A program made the position numbers and the translations under genes. From Cercis canadensis (lineage: Eukaryota; Streptophyta; Magnoliopsida; Fabales; Fabaceae): 64,000 nt of DNA. This document shows positions 11,641 to 24,774 of the stretch, piece by piece (the stretch's first letter is position 1; each line of letters starts with the position of its first letter). The notes under the pieces were generated by a model. It made no database searches, was not told the origin of the DNA, and worked only from the letters and a program-made list of their open reading frames with translations. The stretch covers positions 87,029-151,028 of the forward strand of contig QAOA01008187.1 in the NCBI GenBank assembly GCA_003255065.1. Direction: 5' to 3'.

Positions 11641-12096
11641 GGGAATTCTGTGACTTTTTGAGCTTAACTGTCTCATATAATGCTTTACATTCTTTCTTGG
11701 TTTTTTTTAGAGACTTTCTAATTTGACATTGAACTTGGTAGTCAGAAAAGGTTCATTCCAGTACACAACAAGGGCAGGCCTCTCTTGTATTATATTGTTC
11801 CTAGATTTGTTTTTACAACTGTGTTCCATAGTTTACATTTGGCTAAAACATAAACTTGAATTTTCTTTTTTCTGATTTTTCTTTTATAACACCTATCTGC
11901 TGATCCTATGCTATGCATTGACTGCCATAGTTCTGTAAGCATCTCAGTGAGAGATCTAAATAGTTCAAGAGTTAGGATGCTAGTTGCTAATAGTTCTTTT
12001 ACATTCTAAATTAATTACATTGTTGGCAGACTTGCTAGTTGCCAATAGTTCTCTTATATTCTAAATTAATTACATTGTTGGAAGACTTCAGTAAAG
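11641..12096. other. Leader of second Myb/SANT copy, with 61-bp tandem repeat
   Basis: This is non-coding sequence between the gap and the second copy. Just before the ATG, a unit of about 61 bp (GCTAGTTGC-AATAGTTCT ... ATTACATTGTTGG) occurs twice in tandem (about 11980-12085). The same unit occurs once before copy 1 (about 9972-10023). Confidence 0.7.
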
Positions 12097-12850
12097 ATGA
12101 ATGCAAGGCAACAACAAACACAAGGAAAGGGAAAGAAGGGAAAGGAAAAGATACAAGAAAAGGATGTGAGTAATGCTGCTGAAAAGCCTGAACCAAGGGC
12201 TTATTTTACATGGAACTTGGAGATGGAACGAGTCATGGCTGATGTACTAAGGGACCAGAGAATGTTGGGAAACAAAAGTGATGGATCTTGGAAAGTAGTA
12301 GCATATAATGCTGTTGCCTCTGTTTTGTCCTCCCAATTCAAAGTTCATTTTCATGGAGAGAATGTGAAGAATCACTTCAGACTGTGGAGGAAATACTATG
12401 GGATTGTTTTTGATATTCTGAGTCAGAGTGGTTTCAATTGGGATGGGACAAAAAGCATGATAACAGTTGACAATGAAAATGCTTGGAATGAATATATCAG
12501 AGTAAGTTTAGCAATTTTCTTATATATTTGTTTATTTTTTTTTTTATCATTTATAACTGATGGGTTTGTTTATCTTTTCAGTCACATAAGGAAGCTCAAC
12601 CTTTTCGGTACAAAGTAATCCCAAATTGGGATGATATTGTAGACTTATGTGCCAAAGATAGAGCTACTGGATGTGGAGCTGAGACAGCTTTGGATGCAGA
12701 TGATATTATCAGCAAAGAAGCAAGTATAGAGAAGACCATTGGAGAAACAGATGAGTCAATTGCTGATTGGACCAGCACTACTCAAGGCTTAGAGGAATCA
12801 GAACGAACTCAAAAGAAAAGGGGACAATCAGATTCAAGTTTTGTAATGAA
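12097..12850 (+). pseudogene. Harbinger Myb/SANT-like partner gene, copy 2, cut at an unknown base
   Basis: Exon 1 runs 12097-12501 with an intact start (MNARQQQTQGKGKKGKEK) and the whole Myb/SANT-like domain (YFTWNLEMERVMADVLRDQR, SWKVVAYNAVASVLSSQF, HFRLWRKYYGIVFDIL). The intron is 12502-12581, and exon 2 starts at 12582 (SHKEAQPFRYKVIP). The match to copy 1 stops at an unknown base, 12851. Unrelated sequence leading to the receptor kinase gene follows at once. Exon 1 is healthier than in copy 1, but the C-terminal 90 or so residues are missing. The abrupt joint at an N suggests a scaffolding or gap-filling fault as much as a real truncation. Confidence 0.8.
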
Positions 12851-13092
12851 NATGGTGGTAGAAAATTGTCAAAATAAATTATTCCACAGGAACAGTTGCT
12901 TTAATTTGGCTTTAGTCTAGTTATAGATTGATATGCAATGGCAACCAGTTATGATCAAAGAATATTTTCTGAGCTTACACTTGACTGGTAAAATTATGTA
13001 CAGTTCTATAGCTGCCCCCGCCAAGCTTAGCTCATTTCCGCCTCTTACATAAATCATTGAATGAATTTTACTACTCTACACCATTCTCAAAA

Positions 13093-15501
13093 ATGGCTTT
13101 CAATCTCCTCTTTTATCATGTTGTCCTTTTATTACTGCCCTATGTCTCTGCACAAAATAATGGAAAAGTACGTGTTGGTAGCATGCTAACTGCTGGTAAC
13201 GCTTCAGCGCCATGGCTTTCTCCTAATGGTGATTTTGCATTTGGATTTTACCAACTGGAGAATGACCTTTTCATGCTTGCCATATGGTATGACAAAATAC
13301 CAGAGAAGACCATTATTTGGTATGCTAATGGAGACAACCTAGCTTCTAAAGGATCAATAATACAGCTAAGTGATTCCCAAGGACTAGTCCTCACTAGCCC
13401 TCAAGCGAGAGAGCTATGGAGAGCAAATCTATCTTCGGCTACCATATCAAATGGTTTAATGAATGATACCGGTAACTTCGCAGTGCTGGACAAAAATTCC
13501 AACGTGCTATGGGAAAGTTTCAGTAATCCTTCTGATACTTTGGTTCCTACGCAAATGATGGAGCTAAGAGGCACATTTTCATCTCGTCAATCAGAGACCA
13601 ACTTCTCATACGGAACGTACCAACTTCGTCTCCAACTCGATGGGAATTTAGTGCTCATGCCTATAAATATATCTCCCAACTACACTTCTTACCATCCTTA
13701 CTATGGCACCAGCACTGCTGATGCTACGAATGCCACAAACGTTGGTCTCCGTGTGATTTTTGACAAATCAGCTGTCTTGTATGTGTTGAAGAAAAATGGA
13801 CATATGGTAAACATCACGAAGCCAACAAACGTTTTCTCAACTGATCAATATTATTACAGAGCAATTCTCAATCATGATGGAGTTTTCTCCATTTCATATC
13901 ATCCTAAAGATCCAAATGCTAATCAAAGCTGGACAGTCGCAAAGACTTTACCAGAAAACATTTGTACTGAGTTTACTGCAGCAATTGGCAAAGGTGTTTG
14001 TGGGTTTAACAGCATCTGCACTCTCAATACTGACTCTAGACCAGTGTGCAAATGTCCAGATGGGTATTCTCTGCTTGATCCAAATGATACCTATGGTGGC
14101 TGCACACCGAATTTCGAACTTGGTTGTCAACAAATAGGGCCACAGCAGGGCTCACAAGAAGATCTATATATTATGAAGGATTTACCAAATACTGATTGGC
14201 CCGAATCGGATTTTGATGCATATAGCCCTTTCAATGTACAAGACTGTAAGAATTCTTGCTTGCAGGATTGCTTATGTGTGGTGTCTTATTTTGATGGAGG
14301 TAGTTGTTGGAAGAAGAAGCTACCACTCTCATCTGGAAGACAGGATAAGGCAGTAACTGGAACCGCTTTCATGAAATTAATGAAAGATATTAATGATTCC
14401 CATATTAGCCCTCACACTCCGATTCCAGACCAGAAGAAAGGTCAAGATCAAGGTACTCTGATTACTGTGATATCTGTTCTTCTTGGCAGCTCTGGGCTTA
14501 TTATTTTCTTTCTGGTTGCTGTTATTTGTTTTCATTTCTTATTCTACAACCACAAGAAGCTACAAAGGACTGACCCCAACAAAACATTTGCGGAGAGTAA
14601 TTTGCGCAGTTTTACCTTCAAAGAGCTTGCAGAAGCAACAAACAATTGTTTAGAATAATTGGGAAGGGGATCTTGTGCCATTGTTTATAAAGGGACAATA
14701 GAAATGAGCAACGTAGCTGTCAAGAAATTGGACAAGCTGTTGCAAGAAAGTGACAAGGAATTTAAGACTGAAGTAAATGTGATAGGCCGAACTCATCACA
14801 AGAATCTGGTTCGTTTGCTTGGGTATTGTGATGAGAGCCAACACCGGATTCTGGTATATGAGTTCATGAGCAATGGCACTTTAGCAAGCTTCCTTTTTGG
14901 AGAATTGAAACCTAATTGGAAGCAAAGAGTCCAAATTGCCTCTGGAATTGCAAGAGGGCTCTTCTACTTGCATGAGGAATGTTTCACTCAAATCATCCAT
15001 TGTGATATTAAGCCTCAAAATATACTTATTGATGAGTATTACAATGCTAGAATTTCAGATTTCGGGCTAGTGAAGCTATTATTGATCAATCAAAGCCGGA
15101 CTGAAACAGGCATTCGAGGAACGAAAGGTTATGTTGCCCTAGATTGGTTCAGGAGTGCACCAATTTCTGCGAAGGTTGATGTTTACAGTTTTGGTGTGGT
15201 ATTACTGGAAATCATTTGCTGTAGAAAAAATGCAGATATAGAGATTGGTGAAGAGAAGGCAATTTTAACTGATTGGGCATATGACTGCTATAGGTCTGGA
15301 AGATTAGACGTTCTGGTTGAAAATCATGAAGAGGCTATCAGTGACATGAAGAGGCTGGAGAAGTTTGTGAGAATTGCTATTTGGTGTCTTCAAGAGGATC
15401 CCTCAGTTAGACCAACAATGAAGAAGGTTATGCTGATGTTGGAAGGAGTAGTTCCAGTTACATCTCCCCCAAGTCCATATCCTTCTAGTATTTTTAATTA
15501 G
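13093..15501 (+). CDS. G-type lectin S-receptor-like Ser/Thr kinase (LECRK3-like), one internal stop
   Basis: This intron-less gene encodes a plasma-membrane receptor kinase of the kind used in defence and stress sensing. I chose ATG 13093 (context AAAATGGCT) because it begins a clean signal peptide, [21 protein letters not shown] more upstream in-frame ATG (13057) would bury it. The bulb-lectin domain spans roughly residues 25-150 ([12 protein letters not shown]). The cysteine-rich EGF/PAN-like part is about 295-425 ([14 protein letters not shown]). A membrane helix starts at residue 454 ([15 protein letters not shown]). Kinase features are the glycine loop [11 protein letters not shown] (524), [13 protein letters not shown] (636, a non-RD kinase) and DFG (656). 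The usual APE reads ALD. Codon 522 is TAA (14656-14658), where the sister copy has a glutamate codon followed directly by LGRGSC. Everything after it is open to 15501. It is either a truncated decoy, a very recent pseudogene, or a sequence error. Confidence 0.85.
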
Positions 15502-17725
15502 TTTGTTGTGTATGCGCTACGTTTTGATAATGCTTTCTTGTACCAGCTAATCCTGTTTATTTAACAATAATTTTTCCTGTAGTGTTGATGAAAAAAAAAA
15601 TAATTAATGTGATAAAAGCGAGCATTATTTACTGTTGCATATGAAAATTTGATCTAGAGTTTTTAATTGTGATTGCAACTAGAATAATGTGCTCATTGCA
15701 AACTGAAGTTGTGCAGCAACCGGAATATTCTGAACTTTGTAGAACTCTCCGCAATTGCAATATTATGATCATATTAGTCCATCAATTTAAATCCTTCATT
15801 GGAGCTTTGTACTGCTTAGGGTACATGGCACCTTTAGATTCAATTTTGGAAACTTTTAGCTATTATTGTGTTCTTAACTATTTAATGCTATCTAATGTTA
15901 TTTTTTTTTTGTTACATGATGGCATAGAGTCAGACCTCTTAGCTTTTGAAACTTATCAAGTAATTCTCAAACCCCTCAGCACTAGAAGCTATTTGGTACT
16001 CAGCAACTAGTTTGATAATTCATCCTCTAATAAAATCTAGAATATAGCAGCTTGGCCGAAGGAACATTTATGCATGCTATATATGTGTTTTTCTTGGCCA
16101 TAATGTATATCTTCTTAATAAATTAGAAATTGGTATTTATATTCTTCTACACACTAATTCTTCAGTAATATTTAGAATTTGAAGGCAGCAAACAAAATTT
16201 AGTAATATCATACTAAAAAATTATAATTCTATTTAATTTGTGTATGCCAAATTATCTTTGTATAGTGCTAACAAGCATTGGCTCAATTCATAGGTTTGAG
16301 CTAAGTCGACAAAAAGATCTTCATTTGAATTCTACTGGTGATATTTGTTGGTAGACATCCATTAGTTATAGTGTGCCTTACCATAGAGCTAGAACAACTT
16401 ATCTACCTCCTATATTTGTGGATTTTACAATTCTATGTGTGTATTATACTTCTTAGTCTCCAAGAAAATACTATGGTCGTTGAGTACTTGGTTGCATTAA
16501 TGCCATATTACAACTTTAAAGTGAATTTCGGGGGGGAAGGGACTTCATTGCAAAAAAAAAAAAAAATTATAATTTATCAGGTGAAGACAAAAATAAATTG
16601 ATAGAGGCCTAAAATAAAGTTGCAGTCTTGTAAATATTTTATGATGATATCAGCAATACATATCCTGAACTCAACGCTTATAGAGCAGCCAATTCTCTTT
16701 ATTCTGTGAAGTAAAAGATCAATAAAAAACGAAAGAGAGAAGAGAATGGAAAAGGATAAAAAAAAAAAAAAAGNAAAAAAAAAAAAAAAAAAAAAAGGTG
16801 CATGTATTCAAACTAAAAAACAGAAGAAACTCAACAAGAGAAGAATGAGGCCGTAGACCGTGTTTTACACTTGCAATTTTTCTTCTTTTGGCATATGGTG
16901 ACACAATGGTTAAACAAAGACTTCTGGCAGTTATTTTTATTTTTTGTTTCTCCTTACACACGGTAACATAAATTTCTAAACCTATATATGATTCTTTTAA
17001 AATTATTAAAAGCCACCATCACAAGATAATTGAAAGCTTAGCTGCTAGCAAATAGTTGCAAAGACAAACGGAAAATCTTCTATTTGCGTCTCTAGAAACT
17101 AGAAAGTTTGTTTTAGCAAAAACTTAATATGTCAATAATAAATATAGGACACAGCGTTTAATCATTAAGATGTTGCTCTAAACCGAATTTAAAAAAAAAA
17201 AAAAAAGATATTGCTCTCAGGTGCGTTTCTTAATAAATTAATAATTCCTTGCTTCCTCCATTTTCTGCTATTTATTTTATATAACCCAAATAGTTACACA
17301 GTTAATTTGTTCAAAGTTTGAAATGTCATACTTCACTTTCTCTGATTTCCAAATCTGACTTTGTCTTGACAAATTCAAGAAGAAATTAATTTCAACCCAA
17401 CAAGGACATTTTATGAGGTTTCCACCACAAATCCTTGTCCTTGATGACATTTAAATGAAGCAAAAACAGGACTTGACTTCCATATATCAATCTACACAAG
17501 ACTTGACTTTTAAATAGTCACTCTTCTAAATCTCCAGAAGAATTTGAAAAAGTCAGTTGAGTACCTTCCTCATTACTTCGTTTGAATCTAAAGTTGATTC
17601 CTTTTTGTTAAGGAGTCTACAACAAAATCAGATTCAATGAATCTGATAACACTTTTCAATACATAAGATGAAATTTCATAATTCATCTAATAGCTAGAGC
17701 AAACTTACCAAGGCATTTCTCACAA
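15502..17725. other. Intergenic between tandem receptor-kinase copies
   Basis: I see no gene. The stretch is AT-rich with A tracts at 16552-16565 and about 16759-16796 (one unknown base at 16774) and at 17190-17206. The last 200 or so bases should hold the promoter of the second receptor kinase copy, but I see no convincing TATA box at a fixed distance. Confidence 0.6.
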
Positions 17726-17772
17726 ATGGCTTTTGATTTTCTTAGTTACCTTATCTTTCTCCTATTGCTGCC

Positions 17773-19034
17773 TAATAAGTCAATTTAATACCACTTATCT
17801 TGTATTTATCTACTTTGTTAATTGTTTGTTCTAGGGTATTTTAATGTTTCTTTTATAGGTTTTCACGTTAGAAGTCTTCGGAAGTCACTTTGGTATTTTT
17901 CGGTGTCAAAAAGAGTAATTTTTGACAAATTTGGGATGGTGGCAGCAGCTTGGGCACTTCAGCCTCCAATTTAGGCGCCGCAGCCCCCTCCAAGTAGAAA
18001 CTTGAACGCCACAGCCCCCAATCAGGCAGAGTCTCAGAGGATATAGCACCCAAACCCAAGGCTGCACCCCCCTGACAGTCAACTCGGGATTTGACTTTTA
18101 AACTTCCTGTTTTCATTAGGATTCTTATTTAATTTTAATTCCTTTTTGTTTTAAACTTCCTAGGACCTATAAATAGAACTTTTAAAGACTAAATTAGGGT
18201 TCCACATGCTTTTACAGAAGAGGCAAGAAGAGAAGGAAGATCAAGCTCCAAGATTGGGATCTCGTCATTGATTCTCAACTTCTAAGAGTTTTTCTCATCT
18301 TTTTCTCTTGTTCTTATGTTTAATTTTTGTGTAATCATGTTCTTATCTACTGTCATGAACTAAATTCCCTTTTAGGGCTATGATCTAGCCTAGCTAGGAA
18401 TATTTGTGATTTTCTATTTCTTTAATTCAAGAACTCCTTTATTAATTGTCTTCTTCTTCTTCTTAATTCTTCATGCTTCTAATTGTTTGATCACCAATTA
18501 GTTGATTAGATAATTGCAATGAGAACGGGAGGTAATTTGTAATTCAAGATCATAGGGATTAAGAACATAGGTTACATGTAGGATAGAGATATACCTCCAT
18601 GGCTTGTTTAGCTATTTAAAAAGAACTATAGAATTAACTGAATTTTTAGGTTATTCGCAATTCAAATAGGAATATAGTGGGTTCATAACTTAGAGATATT
18701 TTTGTTTGACCTTGGGAAAAACTAATAAATAATTTAGGGTTCTTAGCTAGCAATTAGGAAAATTGTTCTTAGTTAATGAATTAGGAATAGCAAATTGGAA
18801 TAGCTATGGTGAAATCAAAAGGCCTAAATATTTCTCATCCATTTTTCTACTCATCACTGATTTAGTATTTTTGCCTTTTGATTTTCACTTATATTCACTC
18901 ATTGATTGTCTAGATAAAATTAGAATACACTCAATTTTGGTACTTATTAGTCACAGTCTCCGTGGGATGATACTTTACTCTCATTTTATTACTTGAAAAG
19001 ATAACATACACTTAGGTTAGAGTTTTACACAACA
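17773..19034 (+). repeat. 5' LTR of the Athila-type element
   Basis: This 1262-bp LTR matches 23543-24774 over most of its length. It holds a CTATAAATAG TATA box near 18168 and ends ACACAACA just before the tRNA primer site. Confidence 0.85.
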
Positions 19035-22000
19035 AGTTTTTGGCGCCGTTGCCGGGGATTGTGTGTCTATTAATATCAATATTAAGGTAGTCTAATTTTA
19101 GTCTAGATCTTTATTTTTTCTATTTTATGCTTGTGCTCTTTGTTTTTTAGGAATTCTCTCTAGTGTGTGAGAAGTGCAGGGTGCACTAATCTACTACCTT
19201 TGGATTCTGAAATCGAGAAGACGTGTAAGAAATACCGAAGGGAACGAAGAAGCGTCACTAGACTAGCTCAGATCACTATGGAAGACACCAAGCAAAATAG
19301 AAAGCCAGTGGTGGTACCAGTGATTGCTCGGAAAGCATTGAAGGATTACGGAATTCCTAAGGGGCCAACCCTTATCTCAGGGATCAATAGGCCAACAATT
19401 CAAGACAACCAGTTTGAGATCAAAGCTAGTGTCATTTAGATGATGCAAGCCAACCAATTTAGAGGGCTAGCAACTGAAGATGCCAATGTACACTTGGCTG
19501 GATTTCTTGAGATTTGTGACACCTGCAAGTATAATGGCGCCACTGACGATGCCATTCGATTATGCCTATTTCCATTCTCACTAAAAGATGAAGCGAGGAA
19601 TTGGCTATTCTCTCTTGCACCAGGTTCTATCAACACATGGGATGAGATGACCAACTAATTCTTGGCAAGGTTTTTTCCACCAACAAAAACAGCCAGGATG
19701 CGCAATGATATTAACACTTTTGTGCAACATGACGTGGAGGGACTGCATGAAGCTTGGGAGCGGTTCAATGGCTTATTGAGGAAGTGTCTACACCATGGTT
19801 TACCGAAGTGGCTCCAAATTCAAACTTTCTATAATAGTTTGAATGGGTCCACTAGATTTCTACTTGATGCCGCTGCAAGTGGGTCATTAATGAAGAAAAC
19901 TTATGATGAAGCTTTCAAGCTACTTGACCAAATGGCAGCAAATGCTCGCCAATGGCCTTCTGAAAGGGGTCCAACTAAGAAAGCTTATAGGATGCATGCA
20001 ATTGAGCCCATCACAACCCTCAATGCCAAGATGGACTCTCTTGCAAAGCAATTAGGCACTTTGACAGCCAATGCCATCCACACTCCTCAAGTCAAATGTG
20101 AAGTATGTCCTGGCGATCACTCTAGTGCAGATTGTCTTGTGATGGACATGAATGACCCACCATCTCCTGAGGAAGCTCAATTTGTAGGAAATTTTAGTAG
20201 GCAAGGTGCACCATATTTCAACACTTACAATCCAGGATGGAGAAATCATCCTAATTTCTCCTGGAAGAACTCTCAAAATGTGGCTAACCCATCTGGATTC
20301 CAAGCTCAGCCACCACCATCGAAAGTTTCATTAGAAGATGCCCTTCTCAGTTGACAGTGAACACTACACAATTCATGACAAGGATTAACACTACGTTGCA
20401 GAATCAAGCCGCTTACATTCGAAACTTAGAGGTGCAAATTAGGCAAATTTTTAATATGCTATCCTCTAGAGATCAAGGCACATTGCCCAACAATACTGAA
20501 ACAAATACTAGGGAGCAAGTTAATGCCATAACTCTTCGGAATGACAAAGTGGTGGAGGAGCCTAAAAAGAAAGAGTTAGTGGTAGAAAAAGCACACGAAG
20601 TAAAAGAATGAGCTGTTGTACCTATTGAGGAAGTTTCAAAAGAGGAGGTGAAGCAACCTAAGTTCATATTGTTTCCTGATAACCCTCCACTATACAAACC
20701 CCAAGTACCTTTCCCTCACAGATTTCAGAAGCAAAACATGGACAAACAATTCTCCAAGTTCCTTGGTTGTTCAAGAAGCTCCATATAAATATTTCATTTG
20801 TGGGGACCTTAGAACAAATGCCTAGTTATGTCAAGTTCATGAAAGAGATTCTCACCAATAAGAGAAGACTAGGGGATTGTGAAACTGTGGCACTTACTGA
20901 GGAGTGCAGTGCAATCTTACAAAAGAAATTGCCACAAAAATTAAAAGATCTAGGGAGTTTTAATATTCCTTGCATTATTGGCAACTTATCTTTTGGTAAC
21001 GCACTTTGTGATTTTGGTACTAGTATTAACCTTATGCCTCTTTTTGTTTTCAGGAAATTGGGTATAGGAAAAGTTAAACCAACCTCCATCTCCTTGACAC
21101 TAGCGGATAGATCATTTAAATATCCAAGGGGAATCCTTAAGGATGTATTGGTGAAAGTGGACAAGTTCATCTTCCTAGCGGACTTCATTGTGCTAGACAT
21201 GAAGGAGGACCAAGAAATCCTTATTATTCTTGGTCGTCCATTCTTAGCAGTTGGGAAAGCTCTCATTGATGTGCAGAAAGGGCAACTCACTTTGAGAGTT
21301 CAAGGTGATCAAGTCTCCTTCAAAGTATTCAAGGAAACTAAACATCCGGATGAAAAGAATAGGTGCTTCAAAATAGACACAATAGATGGAAGCACCAAAG
21401 AAGTGTCTCCAATAAGCTCCTTAAAGAAACCAATTGAAGCTGGCACGAAGGGGATGTCTAAAAAGGAAAAGCCACCTAACTCAGAGTTTCAAGATGAGAA
21501 AATCCCCACAAAGCAAGTGGCTGGTTCCTTACCTCTAGTTGAGTCTCATAAGAACAAAAAGAAAAAGAAACCCTCCTTCAAAAAGATCTTTTTGGAGTAC
21601 CTCAAGAAGTCTTCTTGCTTTGGAGATGGAAATGAGGTATGGAGATTAAAGGAGAATGGTGAACAATCTAAGGCTCATAGAGATAGTGGAGTGAAGTTCC
21701 AAAAGACCTCCATTATCATTTTTGATCCTGGTTAATTTATTTTAGAAATAGTCAGGCTGAGGACTATAAAACAAGCACTTTTTGGGAGGCAACCCATTTT
21801 CTTAACCCTTCTTTTTTTGTTTTATTTTGATTGATTTGTTAGATCTTTAATCTGATGTCTTTAGTTATGTGTTAAGTTTAACTTTTCTTTAGTTTTGTTA
21901 AATTTCAGGTGTGAAACTAAGTTTGGGGGTCCAAGATGTGCATATGCAGAAAAATAGAAATTTTGCGAAGTTGGACAGAGTGTAGGGCGCCACAGCGCCC

Positions 22001-23542
22001 TTGTGCGATTAGAAATCTAGAATGTTGGGCACCACAACGCCCTTGTGCAAGAAAGAGACATACCTACCTGCGCTGGAGAATTGCCCCACACAGCCACATT
22101 GTTCTTATAGCACCCACAAAAAAAAAAGGGCTTTCATATGCAACAAATGCTAGATTTTCAGCATTCATTCACATTCCCATTCCAACTGAACATTGATCCA
22201 CCTCTTATCCAGGGGAGTTTTCTATACTTTCTCTTTTAATTTGCTTAACATTGAGGACAATATTAGTTTTAAGTTTGGGGGTGGAAATTGTTGAATTTCT
22301 TCTTTTTGTTTGCCTTTACTTTCTTTTTGTTATTAGGTTGTGTAATTAGTAGATTTTTAATTATAGTTTGTGTTGTTTTGAGTGATAATGAAGTTTGAAA
22401 ACCTAGGGCCAATGCTAAAAATGATTGTAATTGTTCATAGCTCTTAGAAAAAGCTGCATGTTATGCTTGTGCGTGTGCTTGATTCTTGTGCTAGTTTTTA
22501 CTTAACTTGTATTTCCTTGACATATTGAGCACATAACCCTAAGCATTTGCATTCTTTGCTTGATTTGAAGAAGGTTTAGGTATGCTAAGCACTCTTATGA
22601 CCTTAGAGGACTCTAGAATTAGTTTGATTGCCGCTTAAGATGAAATACTAGGTTATGCAACATTAGGGAGATGATTTAGGCCTTGTTTGGATAGTTTGAG
22701 CCTTTCAAGCCAACCCTTGCATTATTACTATCCCTAGTCACCCCATTTGAGCCTATTAGTAACATTTTCTTTGTCACCCCTACCTTAACCTAACTCTTGA
22801 ATAACTTTCCTAACCTTTCATTCATGACACATTGTTAGTTTAGGAAAAGTATTGTGAGCTTATGGATAAATGAGGGTGGATGGGAGGAGTGTTGAGCTTT
22901 GAAAATAAAAACTAGATTGCTGCTTAAAAAAAAAAGAAGTTGATACACCCCTTTGATCATTAAAAGAGAATAAGTTTGGGGGTGAAGTCAATCATTCAAA
23001 GAAAAGAAAGAGTGAAGAGAAGCACAATCAACTGAAAAAGAGGAAAATAATCAAGGTGAATGACAAAGAAAGAAAAAAAAATTGGTGAAAAGTTGGGTGA
23101 AAACTAGTGAAAAAAGGGCTCTAAAAGCTTAGATTGGTTTTGTGTCATGGGTGAATGAACCTCATTGATTATCCTTTACCTCACCTTAACCTTAGCCATC
23201 CATTAAAATCTTGAAAAGCCTTTTTAATCTTTGTTGTTGTGACTAGCCTACATTAGTGGAGAGTGGCATGAAAAGCTAACTTATTCATAGTGCAAGAGGT
23301 CATTTGTGAAGGGTTACACACACACACTCAAGGAGATCATTAGTGAGTTACAACTTGCATTTGAATTAATTTATACACTTTTATGATATGATAAATTTTC
23401 CTTGAACTATGATTAATTTTTATCCTTGAGGCCTATTTGGTTAGTAGATTTATTTTGTCACTCGTGTGATAGTTTTGTGAACTTTGTTAGTTTAATTCTT
23501 TGTTTTACTTGAGGACTAGCAAATCTCAAGTTTGGGGGTATT

Positions 23543-24774
23543 TGATAAGTCAATTTTATATCTCTTATCTTGTATTTATCTACCTTGTTAATTGTTTGTT
23601 TTAAGGTATTTTAGGTTTGATTCTTATGAATTAATGTTTATTTTATAGGTTTTCACATTAGAAGTCTTTGGAAGTCACTTTGGTATTGTCTGGGCACTAC
23701 AACCCCTAGTCTGGGCGTCGTAGCCCCCTCCAGGCAGAAACATGGAGGTTGTATCCCCTAATCAAGAGGCTGCAACACCATTCAAGCAGAGAATCAGAGG
23801 CTGCAGCACCAAAACCCAAAGTTGTAGCCCCCCGACAGTCAACTTTGGATTTGACTTCCAAACTTCCTATTTTCATTAGGATTCCTATTTTATTTTAAAC
23901 TTCCTAGGACCTATAAATAGGAATTTTAAAGACTAAATTACGGTTCCACACATTTTTACAGAAGAGGCAAGAAGAGAAGGAAGATCAAGCTCCAAGATTG
24001 GGATTTCGTCATTGATTCTCAACTTCTAAGAGTTTTTCTCATCTTTTTCTCTTGTTCTTATGTTTAATTTATGTGTAATCATGTTCTTATCTACTGTCAT
24101 GAACTAAATTCCCTTCTAGGGCTATGATCTAGCCTAGCTAGGAAGATTTGTGATTTTCTATTTCTTTAATTCAAGAACTCCTTTATTAATTGTCTTCTTC
24201 TTCTTAATTCTTCATGCTTCTAATTGTTTGATCACCAATTAGTTGATTAGATAATTGCAATGAGACCGGGAGATAATTTGTAATTCAAGATCATAGGGAT
24301 TAAGAACATAGGTTACATGTAGGATAGGGATATACCTCCATGACCTGTGTAGCTATTTAAAAAGAACCATAGAATTAACTGAATTTCTAGGTTATTCGTA
24401 ATTCACATAGGAATATAGTGGGTTAATAACTTAGAGATATTTTTGTTTGACCTTGGGAAAGACTAATAAATAATTTAGGGTTCTTAGCTAGCAATTAGAA
24501 AAATTGTTCTTGGTTAATGAATTAGGAATAGTAAATCGGAATAGCTATGGTGAAATCAGAAGCCCTAGATATTTCTCATCCATTTTTGTACTCGTCACTG
24601 ATTTAGTATTTTTTCCTTTAGATTATCACTTATATTTACTCATTGATTGTCTAGATAAAATTAGAATACACTCAATTTTGGTACTTATTAGCCACAGTCT
24701 CCATGGGACGATACTTTACTCTCATTTTTACTTGAAAACGATAATGTACACTTGCGTTAGAGTTTTACACAACA
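23543..24774 (+). repeat. 3' LTR of the Athila-type element
   Basis: This 1232-bp LTR is preceded by the polypurine tract at 23528-23539 and followed directly by the resumed receptor-kinase codons. It has the canonical TG...CA ends. Confidence 0.88.

Larger units (their letters stand above)
17773..24774 (+). mobile_element. Athila-type Ty3/gypsy element (gag-protease form), fossil
   Basis: The LTRs are 17773-19034 and 23543-24774 (TGATAAGTC ... ACACAACA in the better copy). The primer site TGGCGCCGTTGCCGGGGA (19041-19058) is the hallmark of Athila/Tat elements. Gag-like coding lies at about 19280-20620. A retropepsin-like region at about 20940-21320 carries the Athila forms FGTSINLMP and GRPFLAVGKALID. 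A long non-coding 3' region and a polypurine tract (AAGTTTGGGGGT, 23528-23539) follow. I recognise no reverse transcriptase or integrase part, so it resembles non-autonomous gag-only relatives. The 5-bp flanks are CTGCC (17768-17772) and TTGCC (24775-24779), one transition apart. The gag region is broken in a few places. LTR divergence looks like about 4% plus some indels, suggesting an insertion a few million years ago. It lies inside a receptor kinase gene. Confidence 0.88.

Noticed and set aside
11242-11676. Open frames across the run of unknown bases on both strands
   Set aside because: They consist almost wholly of unknown bases and carry no information.
15669-16601. Open frames downstream of the first receptor kinase
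   Set aside because: They are leucine/isoleucine-rich by base composition only, with no motif or splice context.
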